Origin: Planctomycetota bacterium
GTDB taxonomy: Bacteria > Planctomycetota > UBA1135 > GCA-002686595
Direction: 5' to 3'
Length of the DNA stretch: 64,000 nt
NCBI GenBank assembly: GCA_021413885.1
Contig: JAIOPM010000043.1
Location: 62,001 to 126,000 of the forward strand
A program made the position numbers and the translations under genes. Shown in pieces: positions 34,138 to 42,158 of this stretch. The notes beneath the pieces were generated by a model. That model had not been told where the DNA came from, did not search any database, and saw only the letters and a program-made list of their open reading frames with translations. The first letter of the stretch is position 1; each line of letters begins with the position of its first letter.

Positions 34138-34602
34138 ATGGCCGGCTCTAGCATGGGCGACGAAGACAACCCCGTCGCCATCAACGTCACGCCTCTGATC
34201 GACGTCATCTTCTGTCTCTGCGTCTTCTTCATGTGCTCGTTCCGGTTCAAGCAACTGGAAGGCAAGTTCGACACGTGGCTGCCCAAGGACAAGGGCAACA
34301 AGAACACGGTGATCCAGTCGGACATGCCGAAGGAAGTCCGCATCGCGTTGTTCTGGGACAAGGTCGCCGGCAAGACGATCCGTCGCATGGGCGACCGCGA
34401 AGTGCGCAGTGACGAAGAGCTCCAGAACCTGATCCGCGACGCCTACCGCGACTTGGTGCTCGCGAACCATCCTGACGCGCCTGTGACAATCGACGCGCAG
34501 GGCGCGGTGCCTTGGAACGAGGTGATGAAGGTCGTGAACATGTGCAAGCGCGAGAAGATCGAGAAGATCGAGTTCGCGCTCGGCGCGCCGCCTCCGCAGT
34601 AG
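34138..34602 (+). CDS. exbD: ExbD/TolR-family protein, second copy
   Basis: 154 residues. Canonical 'INVTPLIDVIFCLCVFFM' with Asp22 in the single membrane segment (about 15-36), followed by the periplasmic TolR/ExbD domain ('VTIDAQGAVPWNEVMKVVNM', the usual strand-helix unit). Last gene of the operon; a strong terminator begins 43 nt downstream. Confidence 0.93.
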   Translation: MAGSSMGDEDNPVAINVTPLIDVIFCLCVFFMCSFRFKQLEGKFDTWLPKDKGNKNTVIQSDMPKEVRIALFWDKVAGKTIRRMGDREVRSDEELQNLIRDAYRDLVLANHPDAPVTIDAQGAVPWNEVMKVVNMCKREKIEKIEFALGAPPPQ

Positions 34603-34645
34603 GCCCCGCCCGCCTCGGTTGGCCGAGCCCTTCCTCCGAACCACG

Positions 34646-34681
34646 AGCTCGCGGCGTCCCGACGGGGCGCCGCGAGCTTTT
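34646..34681 (+). terminator. Strong intrinsic terminator after the ExbB/ExbD operon
   Basis: AGCTCGCGGCG (34646-34656) pairs with CGCCGCGAGCT (34668-34678); an inner CCC/GGG extends the stem to a 3-nt loop after a T-G pair. TTT (34679-34681) follows the stem. Confidence 0.88.
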
Positions 34682-34702
34682 CATGTAGGCCGCCCCGGTC
34701 GT

Positions 34703-34708
34703 TAGACT
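34703..34708 (+). promoter_or_regulatory. Candidate -10 element for a leaderless mRNA
   Basis: TAGACT ends 10 nt before the ATG at 34719, right after the operon terminator. No ribosome-binding site lies between. A weak -35 (TTCATG, 34680-34685) is 17 nt upstream. Confidence 0.4.
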
Positions 34709-34718
34709 AAGCGTCTCG

Positions 34719-35597
34719 ATGAGCCTCGTTCTGCCGTTCGGCGCGCACGGCGCGCTCCTCGCGCTCGCCGTCGCGACGACGACCCTTCCTGCGCGGCAGG
34801 AGTCGACGACGCCGACTCCGATCCAAGCGCCGGTTCCGAAGGCGCCCGCGATTCCGCCGGAAGAGTTGCGCGCCCGCCTCGCGACGCGCTTCGAAGGCGC
34901 GCTCGCCGACTCGAACAACGGCCAGGACTTCGCGCAGACGCAGGGCTACATGAAGTTGCTCTCGGCGGTGACGCAGTTCACGCCGCAGGATGCGACGCTG
35001 CGCGCGACCCGTCACTTGGATTGGCACGCGGCGATGGCGGCGCCCGACGAGTGGCGCGGTGAGTGGGTGACGTACCGAGGTCAGCTCGCGGCGCTCGCCG
35101 CGGAGAAGCTCGTGTCGCCGGTCGACGGCCGCGAGAACGTCTGGCGCGCTACGGTCGTCAACGACACCGAAGGGATCAAGGACCCGCCGGAAGGCGGCGT
35201 CTTCATCGACCTGCTCGACAAGCCCGAGGGCTCCTTCGATCCGCGGCGCGACGTCGTCGACGTCGTCGGCGTCTTCTACCGCACGGTCGCATACGAGAAC
35301 TTCCAAGGTCGCCCGCGCAACGCGGTGTACCTGATCGGCCGCGTCCTGAAGCCGATCGACAAAGCCGTCGCGACGAGCACCCAGGTGCCGTGGTGGGGGT
35401 TCTTGATGATCGGCGGCGCGCTGATGATCGGCGGCCTGCACCTCTTCAACATCCTGCGCGGCAGACCGAAGCGTCAGCGCGCGGAAGAGCTCGGCTCGAC
35501 CGACTTCCGCAAGATGTTCGACGCGCGCACCAAGGGCCAGACGCCCAAGCCGCGCACCGGTACTTCTCATGGATCTCCCCCGGGATCCGCTCCCTAG
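34719..35597 (+). CDS. Membrane-anchored exported protein of unknown function
   Basis: 292 residues. N-terminal signal-like hydrophobic stretch (about 8-24), a Pro/Thr-rich linker, a helical segment (about 48-90), a beta-rich domain (about 98-215; 'WVTYRGQLAALAAEKL', 'NVWRATVVNDTEG', 'VVDVVGVFYRTVAYEN') that resembles OB-like domains, and one membrane segment near 228-248 ('WWGFLMIGGALMIGGLHLF') with a basic cytoplasmic tail. Family not recognised. It stands after a strong terminator, so it has its own promoter, and precedes another membrane protein gene by 39 nt. Confidence 0.72.
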   Translation: MSLVLPFGAHGALLALAVATTTLPARQESTTPTPIQAPVPKAPAIPPEELRARLATRFEGALADSNNGQDFAQTQGYMKLLSAVTQFTPQDATLRATRHLDWHAAMAAPDEWRGEWVTYRGQLAALAAEKLVSPVDGRENVWRATVVNDTEGIKDPPEGGVFIDLLDKPEGSFDPRRDVVDVVGVFYRTVAYENFQGRPRNAVYLIGRVLKPIDKAVATSTQVPWWGFLMIGGALMIGGLHLFNILRGRPKRQRAEELGSTDFRKMFDARTKGQTPKPRTGTSHGSPPGSAP

Positions 35598-35636
35598 ACT
35601 CTCGCCGTCCGAAGTCCCACGAAGCCCTAGACAACC

Positions 35637-37295
35637 ATGTCCACTTGCGAAAACTGCGGCACCGAGTTCGAGCCGTCGAACGAGCCGAAGGAAGTGACGT
35701 CGCTGCGCGTGCTCTGCCGGAAGTGCGAGGCGGAACGCCAAGCGCGCAAGAAGCAGCAGCAAGCCGCCGCGAAGCCCGCGCCGGTTCCGGCCGCGGCGCC
35801 GATCGCGCGCAAGGCGACTCCGGCCGCCGCTCCCGCCGCGAAGCCGGCCGCGAGCGCGCGACCCGCGGCTCCCGCGCCGAAGCCCGCCGTGAGAGCGGAG
35901 ACGAAACCGGCGGCCAAGCCCGCGCCGGTCGCGAGCAAGGCCGCGGCGAAGCCCGCGCCGCGTGATGCCGCCGACCAAGGCGACGGGAAGACCACGCGCT
36001 CGCGCGACGTGATGCGCGAGAAGGAGCTGCTCAAGCAGAAGCAGCAGAAGGTGATCATGTACGCGTGGATGGTCGCCGGCGGCGCGGCGGTGATCGCGCT
36101 CGGTTTCTTCCTCTTCGCGAAGCACAAGAACGACGTCCGCACCCAAGCGGCGGCCAAGGTCGTGGCGGAACAACAACAAGTCCTGACCGATGCACAAGCG
36201 ATCGACATCAGCACGGAACAGGGCTGCCAGAAACTGATCGAGTTCCTGCAGGACGGCGAACGGCGCAAGATCTGGGCGACTTCGCCCCAGGCCGGCGACG
36301 TGCAGACGCTGCTCTCGCGGGCGAAGATCGACCTGCAAGCGAAGCAGGAGCGCGGCGCCGTCAAGCTCGCGTTCGAGGAGATGCGCACCAAGCTCGCGAA
36401 CCCCGCGTCGATGACCGCGGACGAGATCAACAACGCGCGTCGCAGGTTGGTCAACGAGATCGACCCCAAGGTCTCGCTGATGGACCAACAGTTCGGTTCC
36501 GACGTCGCGCAGTTGAAGCAGAACACCGACCGCGCGTTCGCCGCCAAGCTGCACGACGAAGCGCGCACTACCGGCAACCAGGCGACCGACGTCGACGGGC
36601 GTCTCGCGGCGCTCAAGAAGTACACGCTCGCGGAGGACGAGCTGGTCAAGCTCTTCGAAGCCGCGCTGAAGAACCACCAGACCGATCTCGAGACCTTCTT
36701 CGGCACGCACTTCCGCGAGGTGATCGACGAGTCCGATCTGCTCGCCGTCGCGGTCTTCACGCCGGAGTACATCGAGAAGCAACCGTGGAAGGACCTGCTC
36801 GGCACCGACCAGCTGCCGAACTGGAACGCGGCGGTGTTCGAGGGCTTCACACACAAGTTCGATCGCGGCTCGCTCGCGCTCCGCGGTCCCAACGAGGCGG
36901 CGAAGCAAGAGGGCGTGATCTCGGTCGGCGACCGCGAGCAGTTCCGCGACTTCGTCCTCGAGTTCGAGTTCACGATCGCGAAGGGCGAGTTCGATCTCTA
37001 CGCGCGCGTCGGCAAGCGCTTCGACGACACGGTCGAGTGGCTGCGCTTCTCGTCGCTCGAGGAATCGCCGAAGGCGTCGTTCCTGCTCTCGGCGGGCGAG
37101 AGCTACAGCGGCACGTTGACGTACATCGGCAGCCAGTGGGTCTGTGAACTCTCCGCCGGCGATCCGCAGAAGAACGAGAAGGTCAGCTGGACCCGTTCGC
37201 GCCGCGGCGGCATCGGCTTGCGCATACCGCCCGAAGCCGACGTCAAGATCACGCGCATGCGCATCAAGTCGCTGCGCCAGAGCGGCACGAACTGA
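35637..37295 (+). CDS. Zinc-ribbon, single-pass membrane protein with C-terminal DUF1080/LamG-like domain
   Basis: 552 residues. N-terminal zinc ribbon with Cys4, Cys7, Cys27 and Cys30; an Ala/Pro/Lys-rich linker (about 40-125); one membrane segment (about 139-162); a helical, coiled-coil-rich region (about 165-350); and a beta-rich C-terminal domain (about 395-545) starting 'NWNAAVFEGFTHKFDRGSLA' that resembles the 3-keto-disaccharide hydrolase (DUF1080)/LamG fold. The zinc ribbon would be cytoplasmic and the C-terminal domain periplasmic. Likely a sensor or adaptor; function unknown. Ends just before a terminator. Confidence 0.75.
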   Translation: MSTCENCGTEFEPSNEPKEVTSLRVLCRKCEAERQARKKQQQAAAKPAPVPAAAPIARKATPAAAPAAKPAASARPAAPAPKPAVRAETKPAAKPAPVASKAAAKPAPRDAADQGDGKTTRSRDVMREKELLKQKQQKVIMYAWMVAGGAAVIALGFFLFAKHKNDVRTQAAAKVVAEQQQVLTDAQAIDISTEQGCQKLIEFLQDGERRKIWATSPQAGDVQTLLSRAKIDLQAKQERGAVKLAFEEMRTKLANPASMTADEINNARRRLVNEIDPKVSLMDQQFGSDVAQLKQNTDRAFAAKLHDEARTTGNQATDVDGRLAALKKYTLAEDELVKLFEAALKNHQTDLETFFGTHFREVIDESDLLAVAVFTPEYIEKQPWKDLLGTDQLPNWNAAVFEGFTHKFDRGSLALRGPNEAAKQEGVISVGDREQFRDFVLEFEFTIAKGEFDLYARVGKRFDDTVEWLRFSSLEESPKASFLLSAGESYSGTLTYIGSQWVCELSAGDPQKNEKVSWTRSRRGGIGLRIPPEADVKITRMRIKSLRQSGTN

Positions 37296-37312
37296 GAGCG
37301 CTCGATTGAACG

Positions 37313-37357
37313 CGACGGACGCGCGGCGCTACTCGCGCTTCGCGTCCGTCGGCTTTT
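37313..37357 (+). terminator. Intrinsic terminator between convergent genes
   Basis: CGACGGACGCG (37313-37323) pairs perfectly with CGCGTCCGTCG (37341-37351) around a 17-nt loop, followed by GCTTTT. It serves the plus-strand gene ending at 37295. Its 3' arm lies inside the last codons of the convergent kinase gene. Confidence 0.7.
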
Positions 37358-39287
37358 GCGGGATCGGCGCGGTGAGGATGTCCTTGAAGCCGCGGTAGAT
37401 GCTGCGCAGGTTCTTGCCGGTGTCCTCGATCTTGGTGCGCGTCAGTTCGAGCACGTCGGGCGTCTTCACGCCGAGCAACGAGGTCGGCGCCTCCCTGCCG
37501 GCGGTGTCCTTCTGCGCGACGTCCGTGGGTTTCATCGTCGGCGCGGTCTTCGTCGCGAGTACTTCGGCGCGCCGTTCGGCCGCGCTGCGCAGCGCGCGGG
37601 CTTCGACGCGCGTCGGATCTTTGGCGAGGGCCGCACGAATGTCGTTCAACGCCGCTGTGGGCTGATCGAGATCGACCAAGATGCGCGCACGTTCGATCAG
37701 CGCGCGCACGACCAGTGTTTCGTTGCGCGCACTCACCGCGAGATCGAGGCCTGCGCGCAGCTTACTCAACGCGAGCGAAGTCTCCCGAAGCCGCGCACCC
37801 GTGTCCTCCTCGTCCCGCGCCTTGCGCGCGAGTCGTCGATGCAACGGCACCGCTGACAGGAGCGGCTCGGGATTGCGCGGCGAGAGGCGCGCCCGCTGCT
37901 CATGGCACTTGATCGCTTCCTCGAAGAGATCGCTGCCGGTGTACATGGCCGCGCGAAAGGCGAGCCTGCGTTCGAGGGGTTGCCCCGACGACATGAGCTC
38001 GATCTTCTGCACGAACTTGCCTTCGTCCTCCTGACTCCGTTCGTGGAACCACTGCGCGGTGAGCTCGACCGCCTCCAACACGATTTCCGGGGAGCGCGTT
38101 TCGTACTCTTCGATCACGTTGGCGACGCGCTCGAATGCTTCGCCCTGGTCGTCGCTCACGCCGGTTCGCCACAGTCTCGAAGCGCTCAACAACTCGGCGC
38201 GGGCCGCGGCGAGGTCCATCGCCGTCTGCAGAGCGTCACGCGCCTGCTCCGCCGTCCGCTTCTCCTCGCGCACGGTCGAGACTTGCTGCTGCGAGCTCTG
38301 CCAAACCACCGCGAAGATCGCGGCAACGCCGAGCAGGAGGACGCCGACTCCGGCCTCGACCGGGTTGCGGCGCATCCAACGCAACGCGGGATCGAAGAAG
38401 CGCGGCGGTCGCGCGCTGACCGGACGTCCGTCGCGCACGGCGCGCAAGTCTTCGAGCAATCCGGCGGCGGTCGCGTAGCGGCGCTCGACGTCCTTCTCGA
38501 GGCACTTGAGCAACACCGCCTCGAGATCGCGCGGCACGTCGTCGCGCAGCTTGTGCGGCAACACCGGATCCTTGGTCAGGATCGCGTTGAGGATCGTCTG
38601 CGCGTTGGGTCCGCCGAACGGCGCGCGCTGGACGAGCAGCTCGTACAACGTCGCGCCGAGACCCCACACGTCCGAACGTCCGTCGATCGCGTCGCCCGAG
38701 CCCGAGATCTGCTCGGGACTCATGTAGAGCGGCGTGCCGACGAGATCGCCGGACTCGGTCATCGTGCCGGCCTCTTCTTGATCGAGCGGACGCGCGAGAC
38801 CGAAGTCGGTCAGCATCACGCGGTCGCCGTCGCGCAGCAGGTTCGACGGCTTGATGTCGCGGTGCAGCACGCCGCGCGAGTGCGCGTGAGCCAACGCGCT
38901 CGACACGTCGATGCCGATCGCGAGCACGTCGGCGATCGCGAGCGGCCCGGCCTTCAACACGCGATCGAGCGGCGGCCCCTCGACGAACTTCATCGAGAAG
39001 TAGCTGATCGAACCGGCAGTACCGACCTCGTGGATGTCGACGATGTTCGGGTGCGAGAGGCGGCCCATCGCCTCGGCCTCGCGCAGGAAGCGCTTCACCG
39101 TGCGATCGCGCAGCGCCATGTTCGGCGGCAGGCACTTGATCGCGACGCGGCGCCCGACGCCGTTCTGGCGCGCTTCGTACACGACGCCCATCGAGCCGTG
39201 ACCGACCTCGCGCACGATGCTGTAGCCGCTCAACGTGCGATTGAGCAACGCGGCGCTCAACCCGTTCTCGTGCAGCGACTCGGGCAA
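37329..39287 (-). CDS. Membrane-anchored Ser/Thr protein kinase (Hanks type)
   Basis: 652 residues. Kinase domain about 22-290 with all key motifs: Gly loop 'GHGSMGVVYEA', Lys51, catalytic 'HRDIKPSN' (Asp144), D-F-G at 161-163 and activation-segment end 'GTPLYMSPEQ'. A membrane segment follows (about 311-330), then a helical, TPR-like periplasmic region (about 345-590) and a Lys/Thr-rich tail. Start TTG 39287 is used: 'GAGG' lies about 9 nt upstream and no ATG or GTG fits before the kinase domain. It begins 14 nt after kdsA ends, so it is probably cotranscribed with kdsA and the lipid-kinase-like gene. Confidence 0.93.
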   Translation of the reverse strand: MPESLHENGLSAALLNRTLSGYSIVREVGHGSMGVVYEARQNGVGRRVAIKCLPPNMALRDRTVKRFLREAEAMGRLSHPNIVDIHEVGTAGSISYFSMKFVEGPPLDRVLKAGPLAIADVLAIGIDVSSALAHAHSRGVLHRDIKPSNLLRDGDRVMLTDFGLARPLDQEEAGTMTESGDLVGTPLYMSPEQISGSGDAIDGRSDVWGLGATLYELLVQRAPFGGPNAQTILNAILTKDPVLPHKLRDDVPRDLEAVLLKCLEKDVERRYATAAGLLEDLRAVRDGRPVSARPPRFFDPALRWMRRNPVEAGVGVLLLGVAAIFAVVWQSSQQQVSTVREEKRTAEQARDALQTAMDLAAARAELLSASRLWRTGVSDDQGEAFERVANVIEEYETRSPEIVLEAVELTAQWFHERSQEDEGKFVQKIELMSSGQPLERRLAFRAAMYTGSDLFEEAIKCHEQRARLSPRNPEPLLSAVPLHRRLARKARDEEDTGARLRETSLALSKLRAGLDLAVSARNETLVVRALIERARILVDLDQPTAALNDIRAALAKDPTRVEARALRSAAERRAEVLATKTAPTMKPTDVAQKDTAGREAPTSLLGVKTPDVLELTRTKIEDTGKNLRSIYRGFKDILTAPIPQKPTDAKRE

Positions 39288-39301
39288 GGAAGCCTCGAAA
39301 C

Positions 39302-40144
39302 CTATCCTCCGCGCACGGCTCGCTGGATCGCGAGCACGCCGTCGAGGATCTGGGGGAACTCTGCGAGTCGAACCATGTTCGGGCCGTCGGACGGCGCGTG
39401 GTCGGGGTCGGGATGCACTTCGAAGAACACGCCGTCGATCTCTCCGGTCGCCGTCGCGGCGCGCGCGAGCGCGGGCACGAGCCTACGATCGCCGCCGGTC
39501 GAGCTCCCGAGGCCGCCCGGTTCTTGAACCGAGTGCGTCGCGTCGAACACGACCAGGTGTCCGGTCTTCGACAGATGGCCGAAGCTATTCATGTCAACGA
39601 CCAGACGTCCGTAGCCGAACGAGCTTCCTCGCTCGGTGACCATCAAACGTCGGTTGCCCGCCGCCTCGCACTTCTTGACCGCGTGCTGCATGTCCCACGG
39701 CGCGAGGAACTGACCCTTCTTGATGTTGACGACCTTGCCGGTTTCCGCGGCGGCGACGAGCAAGTCGGTCTGTCGGCACAGGAAGGCCGGGATTTGCAGG
39801 ACGTCGACCACTTCCGCGGCGGCGGCGCATTGCTCGGGATGGTGGACGTCGGTCAACACCGGAAGGCCGGTGAGCTCACGGACTTCGGCGAGCAACTCGA
39901 GCCCCGCCTCGAGCCCCGGCCCGCGCGCGCCCGCGACGCTCGAACGGTTGGCCTTGTCGTAGCTCGACTTGAAGATCAGGTCGACCGAACGCTCGCTCGC
40001 GATCTCGGCGAGGCGTTGGGCGACGCCGAGCACGAGTTCCCGCGACTCGAGCACGCACGGTCCTGCGATCAAGAACAGCTTGCCGCCGCCGAGGCGCCGG
40101 CCGCGGACCTCCAACGTCGGTCTCGTAGTAGTGGGAGTGCTCAT
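39302..40144 (-). CDS. kdsA: 3-deoxy-8-phosphooctulonate synthase (Kdo-8-phosphate synthase)
   Basis: 280 residues. Condenses phosphoenolpyruvate with arabinose-5-phosphate to Kdo-8-P for LPS core synthesis. Typical KdsA blocks: 'FLIAGPCVLES', 'FKSSYDKANRSS', 'LPVLTDVHHPEQ', 'LQIPAFLCRQTDLL', 'NIKKGQFLAPWDM' and 'FFEVHPDPDHAPSDGPNM'. This shows an LPS-type outer membrane. The ATG (40144-40142) overlaps the stop of the upstream gene as ATGA. Confidence 0.97.
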   Translation of the reverse strand: MSTPTTTRPTLEVRGRRLGGGKLFLIAGPCVLESRELVLGVAQRLAEIASERSVDLIFKSSYDKANRSSVAGARGPGLEAGLELLAEVRELTGLPVLTDVHHPEQCAAAAEVVDVLQIPAFLCRQTDLLVAAAETGKVVNIKKGQFLAPWDMQHAVKKCEAAGNRRLMVTERGSSFGYGRLVVDMNSFGHLSKTGHLVVFDATHSVQEPGGLGSSTGGDRRLVPALARAATATGEIDGVFFEVHPDPDHAPSDGPNMVRLAEFPQILDGVLAIQRAVRGG

Positions 40145-41079
40145 GGGATCAGGATGCGGTACTGACGGCGCAGCAGCTCGAACTCGACCGGCGTCTCGCC
40201 GCGGAAGTCGCCGTCGACCTGGTAGGGGACCGGGCCGTCGTCGCAGGTGATCTTCGCGCGCACGCAGGGGCGCATGGTGCACTTCCCGCCGGGAAGCTCG
40301 GAGACGAATCCTCGCAACGCGAGCGCGAGCAGATCGTTGCGGTCGGCCTCGCGGAACAGGTAGGCCTCGAAGCGGCCGTCGTCGAGGCGGCGCGAGCTCG
40401 AGAGCTTCAGGCTGCCGCCGTAGTGGATGATGTTCGCGATCAACACCAGGCCGAAGCGGCCGTCCTGGACTTCGCCGTCGAGTTCGACCTTCAACTTCGG
40501 CGCGCGGTAGCCGCGCAACGCGCGCAGGATCGCGCGGGAGTAGCTCCACTTGGTGATCGGTCCGTTGCGCGCCCGTTCGACCTCGCGAACGACGAGCCCG
40601 TCGAAGCCGACGCCGGTGACGAGGAACGAGAGGTGTCCGTTGACGTGCGCGACGTCGAGACGCTGCACGCGCCGGCCGCGGATGATCTCGAGCGCGCGAT
40701 CGACGTTGCGCTCGAGCCCGAGATCGAGCGCGAGCACGTTCGCCGTCCCGAGCGGCACCATCGCGACCGGGATCTCGGGATCCATCAAGCCGTCGAGCAC
40801 CTCGCGCAACGAACCGTCGCCGCCGACCGAGACGACGAGGTCGACCGGCTCGCGCATGTCGCGCAAGCGCGCGCGCGCGTCGCCGCGAGCTTTCGTCAGG
40901 TAGAGCTCGGTCGCGACGTCGAGCTTCGACAACCCCGCCAGCAAGTCGCGTCCGACGGTCTCGCCGAGGCCGCGGCCGGCGATCGGGTTCGCGATCACCA
41001 ACGCACGTCGATAGGGAGCGGCGAGCTCGACCGAGGCGGTCGGGGGCGCGGATTCGTGGAGGGCGACGCGGTCGGGCAT
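40141..41079 (-). CDS. Diacylglycerol kinase-like lipid kinase (DagK/YegS family)
   Basis: 312 residues. N-terminal catalytic motif 'VVSVGGDGSLREVLDGL' (the G-G-D-G-S signature), 'NPIAGRG' before it and 'VPLGTANVLALDLGL' after; C-terminal 'ITCDDGPVPYQVDGDF' is the conserved D-G-E/D-like end. Phosphorylates diacylglycerol, sphingoid or related lipids with ATP at the inner membrane. ATG 41079 gives the frame that ends in the 4-nt ATGA overlap with kdsA, indicating coupling. It diverges from the RmlD-like gene 66 nt away. Confidence 0.92.
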   Translation of the reverse strand: MPDRVALHESAPPTASVELAAPYRRALVIANPIAGRGLGETVGRDLLAGLSKLDVATELYLTKARGDARARLRDMREPVDLVVSVGGDGSLREVLDGLMDPEIPVAMVPLGTANVLALDLGLERNVDRALEIIRGRRVQRLDVAHVNGHLSFLVTGVGFDGLVVREVERARNGPITKWSYSRAILRALRGYRAPKLKVELDGEVQDGRFGLVLIANIIHYGGSLKLSSSRRLDDGRFEAYLFREADRNDLLALALRGFVSELPGGKCTMRPCVRAKITCDDGPVPYQVDGDFRGETPVEFELLRRQYRILIP

Positions 41080-41130
41080 GCCGTGGGCGGGCCATGGTAG
41101 CCGAACGTCCTCGCGTCCCGACGCGGACGT

Positions 41131-41136
41131 TATCCT
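41131..41136 (+). promoter_or_regulatory. Candidate -10 element for a leaderless mRNA
   Basis: TATCCT ends 9 nt before the ATG at 41146; no Shine-Dalgarno lies between. No convincing -35 at standard spacing. Confidence 0.35.
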
Positions 41137-41145
41137 CTGCGCCCC

Positions 41146-42123
41146 ATGAACGACGGCGCACCGGTTTCGACGTTCGTGCTCGGCGGCAGCGGTTTCCTCG
41201 GCGCCCACGTCGCGGCGGCGGCCTGGAACGTCGAACGACGTCGCACCGACGGAAGGCGCGGCAATGTGATTGCCGCGAGCCGCGTCCCCGCGCGCACGCC
41301 GAACTTCTGGCAGCCGCGCGAGTCGGTGGGGCTCGTGGCGCTCGATGCGCTCGCCGAGCACGAGCTCGAACGGACGCTCGACGAGCTCGCGCCTTCGCGC
41401 GTGATCTGTTGCGCGGCGCTGTCGCGCATCGCTGAGTGCGAGAGCGATCCCTCGCGCGCCGAAGCCGTCAACGTCGAAGTCCCGCGCCGTCTCGCGCGTT
41501 GGGCGGCGGCTCGCGGCGCGCGCTGCGTCCACGTCTCGACCGACCTCGTGTTCGGCAAGCGCATGCCGCCGCCGCACGGTTTCGCCGAGAGCGCCGCGAC
41601 CGATCCGATCAGCGTCTACGGCGCGACCAAGGCGCGCGGTGAACGCGCGGTGCTCGAAGAGAACCCGAACGCGCTGGTCGTGCGCTTGCCGTTGCTCTTC
41701 GGCGACTCCGGAGGCCGAGGGCTCGGCGCATCGGACTCGCTGCTCGCCGCGTTGCGAAGTCCGGAGCGCCCGATGCTCTTCCGCGACGAATGGCGCACGC
41801 CGCTCGACGTCGCGAACGCGGCGGATGCGCTGATCGAGCTCGCGCAAACGGACCAACGCGGCGTGCTGCACGTCGCCGGTCCCGCGCGGCTCTCGCGCGT
41901 CGAACTCGGTCACCTGACGTTGCGCGCCGCGGGCAAGAAGTCCGCCGAGCTCTACGAGCTCGTGCGCGCCGGGACGCGCGGCGAAGCGGGACTCTCAGGC
42001 CTGCGGCCGTGCGACGTGTCGCTCGATGCGACGCGCGCGTTGCAGTTCTTGAAGACGACGTTGCTCGCGCCGCGCGAGGCGCTCGCCCGCCGAGCGGCGG
42101 GTCACTTCCGGACGATTCCTTGA
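41146..42123 (+). CDS. RmlD-like NAD(P)-dependent sugar reductase/epimerase
   Basis: 325 residues. Extended short-chain dehydrogenase with the Rossmann motif 'GGSGFLGAH' at 13-21, 'VHVSTDLVFGK' and the catalytic Y-G-A-T-K (Tyr-x-x-x-Lys). The layout matches dTDP-4-dehydrorhamnose reductase (RmlD); no other rhamnose genes are next to it, so the exact substrate is open. Start ATG 41146. It ends 35 nt before valS. Confidence 0.85.
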   Translation: MNDGAPVSTFVLGGSGFLGAHVAAAAWNVERRRTDGRRGNVIAASRVPARTPNFWQPRESVGLVALDALAEHELERTLDELAPSRVICCAALSRIAECESDPSRAEAVNVEVPRRLARWAAARGARCVHVSTDLVFGKRMPPPHGFAESAATDPISVYGATKARGERAVLEENPNALVVRLPLLFGDSGGRGLGASDSLLAALRSPERPMLFRDEWRTPLDVANAADALIELAQTDQRGVLHVAGPARLSRVELGHLTLRAAGKKSAELYELVRAGTRGEAGLSGLRPCDVSLDATRALQFLKTTLLAPREALARRAAGHFRTIP

Positions 42124-42158
42124 CGCTTCCGGGGGGCCTCGATGAAGTGGTCGCCCCC

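Noticed and set aside
35595..35600. TAGACT as a promoter for the zinc-ribbon gene
   Set aside because: It lies in the last codons of the upstream gene with no -35 at 16-18 nt; a shared transcript from 34703 explains the gene equally well.
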